DNA from: Ichthyophis bannanicus | Lineage: Eukaryota > Chordata > Amphibia > Gymnophiona > Ichthyophiidae | DNA: 64,000 bases | Assembly: GCA_033557465.1 (NCBI GenBank) | Contig: CM066033.1 | Coordinates: 1,300,197,022-1,300,261,021, forward strand | Direction: 5' to 3' | Shown: piece after piece, positions 20,601 to 30,999 of the stretch | Layout of the letters: every line of letters starts with the position of its first letter | Numbering within the stretch: the stretch's first letter is position 1 | The notes under the pieces: model-generated | Seen by the model: only the letters and a program-made list of their open reading frames with translations | What the model was told of the DNA's origin: nothing | Databases searched by the model: none | Position numbers and translations under genes: made by a program

Positions 20601-21275
20601 CATTAGAGATATCCCGAAAACCTGACTGGTCTGCGGCCCTCCAGGACCAAGTTTGCCCACCCCTGCTGTAGGGTGTCTGTTCCCCAGCAGGACCTGGGTT
20701 GAGGGTCCCCTCTACTGCCACCATTGCAGGGAGGTAGAAAGTGGATCTGTTGATGGGGACCCTGTTTGCCACTCTCAGCCCTGGGGGGGCGGTGGTGGCA
20801 GTGTGGACCACCTAGGGGTCCATAGGGACTACACCTGACTGAGATAAACAAGGTGTTTCTGTAGAAACTACCTATCTCACACAGTAACACTGCTTTGGAC
20901 CTCCACCATTGCCTCTTTCAGCTATGGAAGGTGCTGTGGACCTGGTGCTGGGCGCCTCACCGCACCCTCAGGGTGAGCACAGTACCCGCACAATGTGACG
21001 GTGTGTAGCTACTCTGTGCCAGTAAAACACATGGTCAGTACCCCCTACCAGGCCGAGGTGCTGTGGGGGTGCACATGGTCACTTCCCCCTACCAGGCCGA
21101 GGTGCTGTGGGGGTGCATTCCCCATCTTGTGTTTATCTGTGGACAGCTGATTTGCATGTGCAGTGCATCATGGGTATGGGTGGGCTAACCCTATCCTGGT
21201 GACCACAGCAGACTGTCTGTGTGGTGACATGCACTCCCTCTGCAGCCAGCCAGGGGCTTGCTAGCAGCTATAGGG

Positions 21276-21343
21276 CTGTAGCACAATGGTTACTTCATTG
21301 CCTGTGGAGCCAGAGGTCATGGGTTCAAACCCACAGTGGGGCC
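21276..21343 (+). other. tRNA-like module 2a-3
   Basis: A box TGTAGCACAATGGTTAC and B box GGTTCAAACCC at 21322-21332. Confidence 0.72.
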
Positions 21344-21478
21344 ATTTGATGGGGCTGCCCAGATTGCTATCTCTTTTTAATGTACAATATTGCTGCCAGC
21401 AAAAACACCCTCATCGTACTGTACCCATAAGGTGCCTCAGAAGGTGCTTTATAGGGCACCCTATAGGTTACCTTATGG

Positions 21479-21824
21479 CAGAGCTACTCAATTCCAGTCC
21501 TGGTGGCCCGCAACCCTGCAGGTTTTTGGGATATCCCTAATGATTTGCATGAGATATATATGCTTCTCACCACCACCAAAATATTGTCTATTAGACAACT
21601 TTTTGGTGGTGTTGAGAATCTAGGAGGAATGTGACACATTCTATCTACCCTTTTGATGTCTAGAACATCTGTACCTTGCCCACTCACAATCTTAAATGAC
21701 AGAGGTGTAAGGCAGGAGTCTCCAAATCCAGCCCTGGATGGCCACCAACCAGTCAGGTTGGCAGGCTATCTCTAATGCATATATATCTCATGCATATCAT
21801 TAGGACTGGAATTGAGTAGCTCTG
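21479..21824. mobile_element. hAT-type MITE, CCTTATGG duplication
   Basis: Starts CAGAGCTACTCAATTCC and ends GGAATTGAGTAGCTCTG; CCTTATGG at 21471-21478 and 21825-21832. It contains a truncated copy of the CTTACACC hairpin (21560-21716). It interrupts the GGTGCC word array of GTE-2a. Confidence 0.9.
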
Positions 21825-22094
21825 CCTTATGGTTACCGTCCATATAAGGTGCACTATACGTTATCCTGTGGAGCAACTTATAGGGTGCCCTATAGGGGAC
21901 ATTTTAGGGTGCCATGGCGGACAGTGCACTTTATAATGTGCCCTATGGAGTGCCTTATAGGGTGCCTTATGCGGCACCTTCAATTACGGCACGTGAGGGC
22001 CTGTTTGCTGGCAGCAATTAATAAAATACAACTAAAGTGCTACAGGAAAAAATACATACATTACAAAGCTGATGCCACAGCCAGCCTTACGTAT

Positions 22095-22170
22095 TAGGCA
22101 CACTGGGGAGCAAACTCATGACCCCTGTATCAACAATCAGTGCCTTACCCATTGTGCTACACTGCTGCTC
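22095..22170 (-). other. tRNA-like module 2a-4, antisense, degenerate
   Basis: Reversed it reads GTAGCACAATGGGTAAGGCA, but the B box has decayed to GAGTTTGCTCC. A reversed sister is in GTE-2b at 23984-24057. Confidence 0.55.
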
Positions 22171-22469
22171 CTCCTTGTATGTCAGCACACCTACTTATGC
22201 TGTGCATTCCTTAAACTGCACAGTGCTGCCATCAAAAACATTGCTGTGACTTTGTGGTAACTCATACGGTACCCTATAAAGCGCCCTATCAGCAACATTC
22301 TAGGGTGCCTTGGCGGACAGTGCACTTTAAAATGTGCCTTATGGGGTGCCTTATGTTAACACGCTTTGAGAGTGCGTTTGCTAGTAGTAGTAATTAAAAT
22401 AAAAAATAAAATGCCTCCTAAAGCAAACTTACCCATAATAGGTAATGCCTCAGCCAGCCTTCTTCATTG

Positions 22470-22545
22470 GGCACAGTGGGGGATTGAACCCATGATCCCT
22501 GCATTGTTGGTCAGTATCTTAACCATTGTGCTGTGGCTCTGCTCC
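22470..22545 (-). other. tRNA-like module 2a-5, antisense
   Basis: B box complement GGATTGAACCC at 22481-22491; reversed A box CAGCACAATGGTTAAGATAC. Confidence 0.7.
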
Positions 22546-22676
22546 TGTCTTTATGCCTCAGCATGCTGCCTTATGTCACCCAATATTAAAATGCCTTCTA
22601 AAGCAATAGCACACTGCCTTATGCTGCCCATTATTTAAATGCTTCCTAAAGTAACACCTCAGCCAGCTGTCTTCAT

Positions 22677-22752
22677 TGGGCACTGTGGGGGATTGAACCC
22701 CTGATCACTGCACCATTGGTCAGTGTCTTAGCCATTGTGCTGTAGCTCTGCT
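22677..22752 (-). other. tRNA-like module 2a-6, antisense
   Basis: B box complement GGATTGAACCC at 22690-22700; reversed A box CAGCACAATGGCTAAGACAC. Confidence 0.7.
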
Positions 22753-22956
22753 CCTTTGCTAGCACATCAGCGTGCCACTTATGCCTCCCGCGCAGCTTTC
22801 TCATGCGCTAATGTGCAGGGCGCACATGGGTGCCGCGCACATTAGCGCATGAATAATCCCGGTTTTGCTTTTTTCAGCCAGACACGCCCACTCCTTATAT
22901 GGCACCCGCACACTAGCGGGCCGCGCACATTACCGGGGTTTTAGTAAACATACCCC

Positions 22957-22967
22957 TATGTTCCTTA
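22957..22967 (-). mobile_element. 11-bp RTE remnant between two GTE copies
   Basis: TATGTTCCTTA: TAT is the duplication of GTE-2a, TTA that of GTE-2b, and GTTCC is the LINE sequence between them. Joined to the flanks it restores the uninterrupted RTE reading AAGACTATGTTCCTTAATC. Confidence 0.88.
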
Positions 22968-23171
22968 GGGGTATGTTTACTAAAACCCCGGTAAGGTGCG
23001 GGCCCCGGTAGTGTGCGGGTGCCATATAAGGAGTGGGCGTTCCGTCCTGAAAAAGAAAAGGCGGAATTTACATATGCGCTAAGGTGCGCGGCGCCCATTT
23101 GCGCCCCGCACCTTAGCGCATGAGATAGCTGCGCGGGAGGCATAAGTGGCGCGCTGAAGTGGAAGAAAAAG

Positions 23172-23247
23172 AGCAGAGCCACAGCATAATGGTTAAGACA
23201 CTGACCCACAGTGCAGCAATCAGGAGTTCAATCCCCCACAGTGCCCA
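23172..23247 (+). other. tRNA-like module 2b-1
   Basis: A box CAGCATAATGGTTAAGACAC; B-box-like GAGTTCAATCC at 23224-23234. Confidence 0.65.
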
Positions 23248-23382
23248 ATGAAGACAGCTGGCTGAGGCATTAATTTATGAGGTGCAGAAATACTGGGCGG
23301 CATAAGGCTGCAGGCTACTGTTTATGGATGCATTATAATACTGGGCGGTATAAGTGGCGCGCTGATGTAGCAGAAGAAAAGC

Positions 23383-23456
23383 AGAGCCACTGCACAATGG
23401 TTAAGACACTGACCAACAGTGCAGGGATCAGGGGTTCAATCCCCCACAGTGCCCAA
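23383..23456 (+). other. tRNA-like module 2b-2
   Basis: A box TGCACAATGGTTAAGAC; CACTG/CAGTG stem at the anticodon-arm position; B box GGTTCAATCCC at 23433-23443 within a GGGG/CCCC stem. Confidence 0.72.
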
Positions 23457-23611
23457 TGAAGACAGCTAACTGAGGCATTACTTTAGGAGCCAGTGTAATA
23501 TTGGGCGGCATAAGGCGGTGCGCTGATGTCCATAAGGTGGCATGCTAATGATTTTGGAGGCATTTTAATGTTGGCAGGCATATGGCGGTGCGCTGATATA
23601 CAAACACAGGA

Positions 23612-23687
23612 ACAGAACCACAGCACAATGGTTAAGGCACTGACCAATGGTGCAGGGATCAGGGGTTCAAACCCCCACAGTGCCCAA
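23612..23687 (+). other. tRNA-like module 2b-3
   Basis: A box CAGCACAATGGTTAAGGCAC; B box GGTTCAAACCC at 23664-23674. Confidence 0.72.
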
Positions 23688-23983
23688 TGAACAAGGCTGG
23701 CTGAAGCATAATGTATTATGGGGAAGATTGCTTTAGGAGGCATTTTAGTCATATTTTAATTATCACTACTAGCAAACGCACTCCCAAAGCGTGTTAACAT
23801 AAGGTGCCCTATAAGGCACATTTTAAAGTGCACTGTCAGCCAAGGCACCCTAGAATGTTGCTTATAGGGCGCTTTAGAGGGTGCCGTATGAGGTACCGCA
23901 AAGTCAGTGTACTGTTTTTTATGGCAGCACTGTGCAATTTAAGGAATGAAAAGCATAAGTAGGTGCACTGACAGGCAAGGAGG

Positions 23984-24057
23984 AGCAACAGTGGAGCACA
24001 ATGGTTAAGGCACTGACTACTGATACAGGGGTCATGAGTTTGCTCCCCAGTGTGCCT
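23984..24057 (+). other. tRNA-like module 2b-4, degenerate
   Basis: A box GAGCACAATGGTTAAGGCAC; the B-box position reads GAGTTTGCTCC, the same decay as module 2a-4. Confidence 0.55.
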
Positions 24058-24481
24058 AATACGTAAGGCTGGCTGTGGCATCAGCTTTGCATTGTACATA
24101 TTTTGACCTGCAGCACTTTATTTTTATGTTATTAATTGCTGCCAGCAAACACGCCCTCACGTGCCGTAATTGAAGGTGCCGTATAAGGCACCCTACAAGG
24201 CACTCCATAGGGCACATTAGAAATTGCACTGTCCGCCACAGCACCCTAAAATGTCCTCTATAGGGCACCCTATAGGTTGCGTCACAGGAGAATGTATAGT
24301 GCACCTTATATGGACGGGAACCATAAGGTGTCCTATAGGGCGCCCTATAAAGCACCCTCAGAGGCACCTTATGGATTCAGTACGCTGAGGGTGTTTTTGC
24401 TGGCATCAAAATATGTACATTAAAAAAAGATAATGCTTTGGACAACCCTATCAAATAACCCCACTGTGGGTTTGAATCCAT

Positions 24482-25330
24482 GTGGAGTGGAGGAGTAGCC
24501 TAGTGCAGTGTTTCCCAACCCAGTCCTATGGGGCACACCGGCCAGTCAGGTTTTCGGGATATCCCTAATGACTATGCATGAGATATATATGCATTAGAGA
24601 TATCCTGCCAACCTGACTGGTTTGTGGCCCTCCAGGACTGGATTTGGAGACCCCTGCCTTACACCTCTGTCATTTAAGATTGTGAGTGGGCAAGGTGCAG
24701 ATGTCCTAGACATCAAAAGGGTATATAGAATGTGACACATTCCTCCTCGATTCTCACCACCACCACCACCAAAAAGTTGTCTAATAGACAATATTTTGGT
24801 GGTGGTGAGAATCGAGGAGGAATGTGTCACATTCTATATACCCTTTCGATGTCTAGGACATCTGCACCTTGCCCACTCACAATCTTAAATGACAGGTGTA
24901 AGGCAGGGGTCTCCAAATCCAGCCCTGGAGGGCCACAAACCAGTCAGGTTGGCAGGATATCTCTAATGCATATATATCTCATGCATAGTCATTAGGGATA
25001 TCCCGAAAACCTGACTGGCCGGTGTGCCCCATAGGACTGGGTTGGGAAACACTGGCCTAGTGGTTGGAGCAAGGTACTTCAGACTGGAAGGTCGGGGGTT
25101 CAAATACCACTAGAGGACAGCAACCTTGGGCCGGAAGGACTGGGGTTTCTAGTCCCACAGGTGCTCCCTGTGGTCTTGGGCAAGCCACTTAACCCTCCAT
25201 AGCCCATGTTCCCTGTAAAATAGTTATCTCCAAGTTATAATGCCCTGTTCAATGTAATTTCAGTTTGTTCAATATAAACCGCACTGATGCAGAATAGCGC
25301 GGTATATAAGAGAATGTAAATAAATAAATG
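24482..25330 (+). mobile_element. tRNA-headed CORE-type SINE, full length
   Basis: Head GGAGTAGCCTAGTGGTTGGA (A box, split by the hAT palindrome) and GGGGGTTCAAATACC (B box), body CTTGGGCAAGCCACTTAACC, 3' end ATAAACCGCACTGATGCAG and GCGCGGTATATAAGAGAATG with an AAATAAATAAATG tail. Inserted in a GTE-2b tRNA-like module. Confidence 0.85.
24506..25054. mobile_element. 549-bp hAT palindrome, GCCTAGTG duplication
   Basis: Starts CAGTGTTTCCCAACC and ends GGTTGGGAAACACTG; GCCTAGTG at 24498-24505 and 25055-25062. It is a long near-palindrome with hairpin H6 (24657-24903) at its centre. The duplicated site is the A box of the host SINE. The 8-bp duplication and CAGNGNTTCCCAA start are diagnostic of hAT elements. 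Confidence 0.93.
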
Positions 25331-25720
25331 ACCTCTGGTTTCCAAGGCAGTGCAGTAACCATTGGGCTACAGCTCTATAGCTGCTAACAAGCCCCTGGCT
25401 GGCTGCAGAGGGCATGCACGTCACCACACAGACAGTCTGCTGTGGTCACCAGGATAGGGTTAGCCTACCCATACCCATGATGCACTGCACATGCAAATCA
25501 GCTGTCCACAGAGTAACACAAGATGGGCAATGCACCCCCACAGCACCTCGGCCTGGTAGGGGGAACTGACTGTGTGTTTTACTGGCACAGAGTAGCTACA
25601 CACCGTCACATTGTGCGGGTACTGTGCTCACCCTGAGGGTGCAATGAGGCGCCCAGGACCAGGTCCACAACACCCTCCATGGCTGAAAGAGGCCATGCTA
25701 GAGGTCCAAAGCAGTGTTAA

Positions 25721-25888
25721 TGTTTAATTTAATTTTCCTGTTTAATGTATACCCAAGTTATTATACCTGTTTCACTGTAAGCACAAATCACAAAATTGAA
25801 ATGTGCAACTCTTATGTTCATTGTAAACCGCACTGATGTCAAATAGCGCGGTATAAAAGAGACTACAAATAAATAAATAAATAAATGT
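25721..25888 (+). mobile_element. SINE 3' fragment inserted in GTE-2b
   Basis: TTCATTGTAAACCGCACTGA, then GCGCGGTATAAAAGAG and an AAATAAATAAATAAATG tail. It interrupts GTE sequence that is continuous in GTE-5 near 44912. Confidence 0.8.
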
Positions 25889-27465
25889 GTGAGATAGGTA
25901 GTTTCGGCACAAACACCTTGGATATCTCTGTCTGTTTCAGTCAGGTGTAGCCCCTATGGATCCCTAGGTGGCCTATGTACCACCACCACCCTCCTCCAGG
26001 GCTGAGGGTGGCAAACAGGGTCTCCTATCAATAGATCCACATTCTATCTCCCTGCAAAGGTGGCAGTAGAGGGGACCATCAACCTAGGTCCTGCTGAGGA
26101 ACAGACACTCCACAGGGCAGTCAATACAGCTCTATACACATCAATAACAGACAGACATTAGGCCTGGATATGGTGAACTACACCCCCCCCCCCACTGTCT
26201 GATATTCCCCTGCAGCAAATCATCAGCCACAGCACTCTACAAGCCACTCCAGCAAGACACATACCAGCTGCAAACAGTGTGTTAGTTAGTCCATGCACCC
26301 AGAACTGGGATGTCAGCATACACAGCAAGCAGTTAAATCAGTGACTGGGCCCCAAAAGGAAACCCATATCTATCACATGAAAACAACACTATATAGCACT
26401 ATGGGGGTGCCTAGCCATGCTGTCATCACTGCACAGTCAGGGTGAGAGTGATCTCTCAGCAGGACATACTGAGGTCACCCTGTCTGTGTAGGTGGTGGCC
26501 GGGCACTAAAATGTCCCAGTCAGTGCCCTATGCCCTGTGCAGATGCACCCTGGCCAGGCCACCCTGTCTGGCCTATACCCATGGTACCTTGCTCCTCATT
26601 ATGCACATTGGCAGCCCAATACTGGCAACATTGCTGGCAGTGTGGGCTGTGGAAGGTGTTTGCAGCCACCACACACTGGATAGACAGACAGCCACCCCCA
26701 CACCTATGCCAGCATTGTGCTACTATAGAGGAGTCCAGCAGCCATACCCACCACACCAGTCCTGGGCACAGTACAGGCATGGATATGGTACGCAATACTG
26801 TTGGGGGTCACTCCCCAGGTTGGTAAACACTGTCAGAGACCAGACCTGCAGTGCACACCGCAGACATCACAATGATTGTTATGGTGGAGATCAATGAGCA
26901 AAATGTGCTTAACGTAGAATTGATATCTGCCAGTTATCATGGGCAACGTTTGATAGCTGTGTACCATATACCCAGGTGTAGGGTGGCATTGCTAAGGTAT
27001 GCAACTGCTTGTATTGGGAGATACAGGCAGGGCCCAATGTCCTGCCTCTCCACGAGGCATTGGCCAATGGGGCCTGTGGGTGTGTGTGTGGGTGTGTCTG
27101 GCCCTGTTGGCTGCTGCTTTACGGCAGAGTGTCCCAATTGCAGTCCTGGTGTTCCAACCACTGTTCGGGTTTTCATGCTGTCCCTCATAAATATGCATGA
27201 GCTACATCAGCATACCATGGGGGTGGTGCATAGATATGCATCACAGGCATCTTTATTAGAGGCAGCATGGATCCTGAATGGTGTGGGGCCCTCCAGGACT
27301 GCATTTGGGAGACTCTGCTCTAGGTAATGCGGCTGTTTATGGTGTCTGTGTTTGGTGTGGTAAAATATAGGCGTGTGAACTATGCGTATGTTCTCAGCAA
27401 TAAAGGTTTCTCCTTACTATCACGGTTTAGTTGTAGGATAAATATGTGGACTAGATTGGCAGTAG

Positions 27466-27545
27466 CCCCAGCTGGGCTTTGAACCTGTGACCTTCTGTTT
27501 TTGCACATGCTGTCTGTGTGCACTGCACCACTGTGTTGCCACAGA
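27466..27545 (-). other. tRNA-like module 2b-6
   Basis: Reversed it reads TGGCAACACAGTGGTGCAGT and GGTTCAAAGCC. Confidence 0.65.
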
Positions 27546-27896
27546 TATTCTGGGTTCCCTGGGGAGTCCATGACTGTACATCCGACAGAGCCTGTCAGTT
27601 GCGGTGGACGGTGCCAGCCTGCCCAGGCGGCAGCCACTGCCCCCTCCACCACCTGTACCCTTCTGCCAACATGCAGACATGTCCCTATCTGGAAAAAAGC
27701 ATATGACCTGATTGAGTTGTGGCACTCCAGGACTGAATTTGGGGTACTCGGCTGTTGGTAATGCCCATTGTTATGGTTTGTGTGCTGTGTAGGGTAAAAT
27801 ATAGGTGTTGGAACCATGCTTATGTTCTCTGCCATACAGGAGTGTCTGTACTATCACTGTTTAGTGGTGGGTAAAACTATGGGGACTGGGTTGGCA

Positions 27897-27985
27897 GGAG
27901 CCCCAGCTGAGATTTGATCCTGTGACCCTCTGGTCCTACAGGCACTGGTTATGTCAGTTACACCACACTGTGGCCACAGAGGCAG
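27897..27985 (-). other. tRNA-like module 2b-7
   Basis: Reversed it reads TGGCCACAGTGTGGTGTAAC and GGATCAAATCT, a weakened B box. Confidence 0.55.
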
Positions 27986-28136
27986 TGTAGTCTCTGGAGA
28001 TAGGAAACCTGGCCGCACGAGTCAGACACCCTGCTCTGCACAATTTTACTGTGGGCTCGTTTACCTTGTATGGGGACAGGGGTGCAATTAAACCTCAAAA
28101 ATGACCTCCAAAAAAGGGGAAAAAAAAACAAAACCA

Positions 28137-28318
28137 AGCTGGGCAACAGTGATATCAATGGGCAACATGAAAAACACTCCCAGGAAAGCTCCATTAAAAT
28201 GCAGTGCTTTTTGAACGAGTCTACGGAGCGTAGACCCTTCCAAAAATCATTTCTTTTTTCTGGAGCTTTCCTGGGAGTGTTTTTTATGGTTGCCCATTAA
28301 TATCACTGTTGCCCAGCT
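28137..28318. repeat. Internal hairpin of GTE-2b
   Basis: AGCTGGGCAACAGTGATATC and GGAAAGCTCC pair with the right arm GGAGCTTTCC and GATATTAATGGG-type reverse text, ending TTGCCCAGCT. Turn at TCTACGGAGCGTAGA. Confidence 0.85.
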
Positions 28319-28772
28319 GGAGTATAATTTATTTGGAATTTGTTGTGGTCATTTTCAATTTAGTTTTGCTACTTTGTTCTGTGCACATGTATCACACTGC
28401 TCACGTTTTGCAGGTTTCCCCGGTTTTGCTGTACATTGCTGACGGAAATGGTTTCTCTTCCCTTTAAATCGGCTCTAACGCGAGGGTTTCACTCGCGGTA
28501 TTTTTTTGGCTGAAATTCAGCCCCGCTCCTGTGCGGGGAGCCTCTCCCCTCCCACTCTCCACCCACTGACCCCGTCCCTCCGCCCCTCGGGGGCCACCCT
28601 CCGCCCTCCGTACGCCTTTCCCCGCCTCTATTGCACATCAGCGCCCCGCACACGTGCGCCGGCCCGTTAATGTGATGCGCACGCGTGCGCAGCGCTTAAG
28701 AGCACTTAAGTGCATCATTAGCGTACGCTATTGTGCGCCGCGCACATGTGCGCGGTTTAGTAAACATACCCC

Positions 28773-28990
28773 TTAATCTTGATAAGCAAATGTTTCAAAT
28801 AGTCTTCACTTTCAGCCAGTAACGTTGTATCATCAGCATAGCGAAGGTTGTTGATGAGTCTTCCACCAATCTTCACATGCAATCCTGCTTCTCTGATGAT
28901 TTGTTTTGCATATAAATTAAACAGTAGGGGGAAAGTATGCAACCTTGTCGTATACTTTTGCTCATTTTAAACCATTCTGTTCCTCCTTGC
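28773..28990 (-). pseudogene. RTE/BovB-like reverse transcriptase palm fragment
   Basis: Minus strand from about 28985 reads EWFKMSKSIRQGC (fingers/palm box), then PLLFNLYAKQIIREAG and INNLRYADDTTLLAESEDYL, including the catalytic YADD. The order matches RTE/BovB LINEs (VRQGCILSPxLFNLYAE...NNLRYADDTTLMAES). One frame change lies between RQGC and PLLFNLY. It ends at the GTE-2b target site, beyond which the same LINE resumes at 16229 and below. 5' truncated and inactive. Confidence 0.9.
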
Positions 28991-29165
28991 TCTGTTCAGG
29001 CTGTTGTTTCTTGATATATTTTCTGTTTCCAGATATATTATCTTTGAACCCTGATGCGGGCTGTTACCAAAACATGGCCATGAAGGGTCCTCCTTGGACA
29101 GTTTACTGTATGTATTGTTATTTTATGATATTTTTATTAAAATTTCATTTATCTGCATCTGTGGA
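28991..29165 (+). mobile_element. Possible Penelope-like LTR fragment
   Basis: Contains CCCTGATGCGGGCTGTTACC, AAAACATGGCC and TTTTATTAAAATTTCATTTA, resembling Penelope LTR ends. Short and without an ORF, so tentative. Confidence 0.4.
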
Positions 29166-30000
29166 AATATTATTCCTTGCTTTGTTTGTTTATGATAACT
29201 TGCCTCTCTGAAGTACATCAAGATATTTATATCACATCAAAATATGTGCTATATAATTAAACAGAATGGATTAATTTGGAATTTTTCAGCTGAACACTGT
29301 GGCACCATCAGATCTGAATTTGGACACTGAGTAAGAAGAATTTTTTTTTGAAGGATTGGATATGTGGGGAGTCTATGCCTATGATTGGGAATTAGCATAT
29401 TTGGAGACACCTGGATAAGAAGTATGTGCCTTGTATTATAAATAATATTGTAGTTCACGCTGGAGAAGGCAATAGCTCTGTTCTGACAGTAAGAGCATGA
29501 TAGGAGAATCATGACATCATAGGCATTGCATGGCGGACATAGGCATGACAATATGTTCCATCGCAATTAAATACCACTGGCGGCGTGAACCTGAAGGCAT
29601 CCCAGGAGTCAGGAGCAGTAACACAGAGCAGGTGTGGTAGCAATTTTGAAAGTGCAAGGAAAGCACATTCTTGCACTATTGCAATTAAAAAATGAGAAAA
29701 CATGATATAATTATGGAGCTAACACTTTTGAATTATGGGTCAGCTATACGATTAATCAGGAATGATGTGAACTGTAGCAAGCCAATGATTGAACAGTGCG
29801 GCCAGTACTTTGCAGTTCTTTATTTCTGCAATAATATTTCAATATAGGAGTGAATATGACGTAAAATTGGTGTACAGTAGTGGTGAATTTTTTTGTATTG
29901 GTTGTGGGCACCTTTTGTCTTATCTGTGATACCTACCCATGTTGGGTTTTCTTAATTGAGATTAGTAAATAGACCCCACTGCAAAAGCTGGGCTAATAAC
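29166..30000. other. Unassigned AT-rich interval
   Basis: Two minus-strand frames (29249-29566, 29509-29703) have no recognisable motif. No terminal repeats found. Confidence 0.5.
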
Positions 30001-30090
30001 GCAGGTTAATGCATGTTTACATGGAGTAATGCAGGTTAATGCATGTTTACATTCAGTAACGCAGGTTAATGCATGTTTACATAGAGTAAT
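30001..30090. repeat. Three 30-bp tandem units
   Basis: Each unit begins GCAGGTTAATGCATGTTTAC and ends with AGTAAT or AGTAAC. Confidence 0.95.
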
Positions 30091-30990
30091 GTGGCAGAGC
30101 CTTTTAGTGAAATGAGCCCATACTGCATTACTAAAGATCTGCGCTTTCTAAGTCCTTCCTTGTTAGTTTCAAAGAAGTGTTCTTCACAAAGGTGTCCTCT
30201 TGGTCTGCTTTGTAGTGACTGATCTTACATGTACGTGAATTGGACTAGAGCACTGCGCCAATGGCCTTATGACCAGACTATTAAAAGGAAACTTTAGAAA
30301 CATCCAGGAACATAGGACTTTTGAAGTTAAAATGTTCAGAGACTTTAGAATGAACAATAAAGGACGTAACAAAGATCTTGGCTTTCTAATGCACTATAAG
30401 CCATGAAACTGCTGATACCTTCTGACTACCCATCCACTCCCGCTCCCCTCCTACCTTTTCCCCTTCAGACTATCATTCAAATGCTTTTATAATTCACTTC
30501 CTTTTTCTAGTATGTGCATATTTAGCTCATTCTGTCTTGATCTGTAGAAGGTTATTTAAGCTCGCAAACCCTAGTCCAAAAGTGTATTAGGTTTGTTCAG
30601 TAAAAAGTTATCACTTTCTATTTGTTCTTTTCTATTTTTACTTATTAACCTTTATTTCTAGATATTTAAGTGGTCTACAAGAGCAACCTCACTCTGTTAT
30701 CGCAAAAGATTCCGAAAAAAGAACAGCAGAATACTTTTCCTAAGCTCCCCCGCTGTGCTGTGCTGTGTCCCTGCCTTTGATACTGGGTAAAAGGAAGCCT
30801 GGGTTAATAGTCACCCAGTACCATTATCCATTCTTCCCTTTCTGAGTGCTCCCTTTCTGGATGTCTTTCACCAGAACATAGAATTTCCGACCTTCAGCCA
30901 TAACAGAGCTGTCTTCTTTTTCCACTTCTTTCTAATCTTCATGGAATTATTTCTTTCATTTCTTATCTCGGTTATCACTCTGGATCCAGC
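30091..30990. other. Unassigned interval
   Basis: No supported gene or repeat boundary seen. Confidence 0.5.
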
Positions 30991-30999
30991 AGCTTGATC

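Larger units (their letters stand above)
18977..20665. mobile_element. 1.69-kb nested hAT palindrome, 8-bp duplication
   Basis: Starts CAGGGGTGGGCACC and ends TTTGCCCACCCCTG, with CTGTAGGG at 18969-18976 and 20666-20673. GTE-6 keeps the single-copy site near 60170. Both arms contain a further hAT palindrome (19071-19652 and 20056-20600), and the centre is hairpin H3 (19718-19961). No transposase is encoded. Confidence 0.9.
16230..22956 (+). mobile_element. GTE copy 2a, 6.7 kb with nested hAT palindromes
   Basis: Starts GGGGTATGTTTACTAAACCG and ends GGTTTTAGTAAACATACCCC; TAT is duplicated at 16227-16229 and 22957-22959. Order is head words (AAGGTACCTTAGCGCACGC), conserved AGAGAAACCATTTCTGTCAG block, half of the internal hairpin, two sense tRNA-like modules, old hAT-like block, then inserted hAT palindromes (about 17974-18368, 18977-20665, 21479-21824), one sense and three antisense tRNA-like modules and the tail block. 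Without the insertions it is close in size to copies 1, 5 and 6. No coding capacity seen. Confidence 0.93.
24459..25385 (-). other. tRNA-like module 2b-5, split by SINE
   Basis: The left part (GGGTTTGAATCC at 24468-24479) and right part (ACCATTGGGCTACAGCTC near 25357-25374) together equal the uninterrupted module at 44459-44525 in GTE-5. A SINE of about 850 bp, itself carrying a hAT palindrome, lies between. Confidence 0.75.
22968..28772 (-). mobile_element. GTE copy 2b, 5.8 kb, inverted relative to 2a
   Basis: Starts GGGGTATGTTTACTAAAACC (tail end) and ends CGGTTTAGTAAACATACCCC (head end); TTA is duplicated at 22965-22967 and 28773-28775. It carries four sense-reading modules near the tail (antisense in element terms), one module split by a SINE, and two modules near the head, plus the complete internal hairpin (28137-28318) and head words. 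SINE insertions at about 24482-25330 and 25721-25888 enlarge it. No coding capacity seen. Confidence 0.93.

Noticed and set aside
16230..28772. One single 12.5-kb inverted-repeat element
   Set aside because: The 11-bp RTE remnant and two different 3-bp duplications (TAT and TTA) show two separate insertions.
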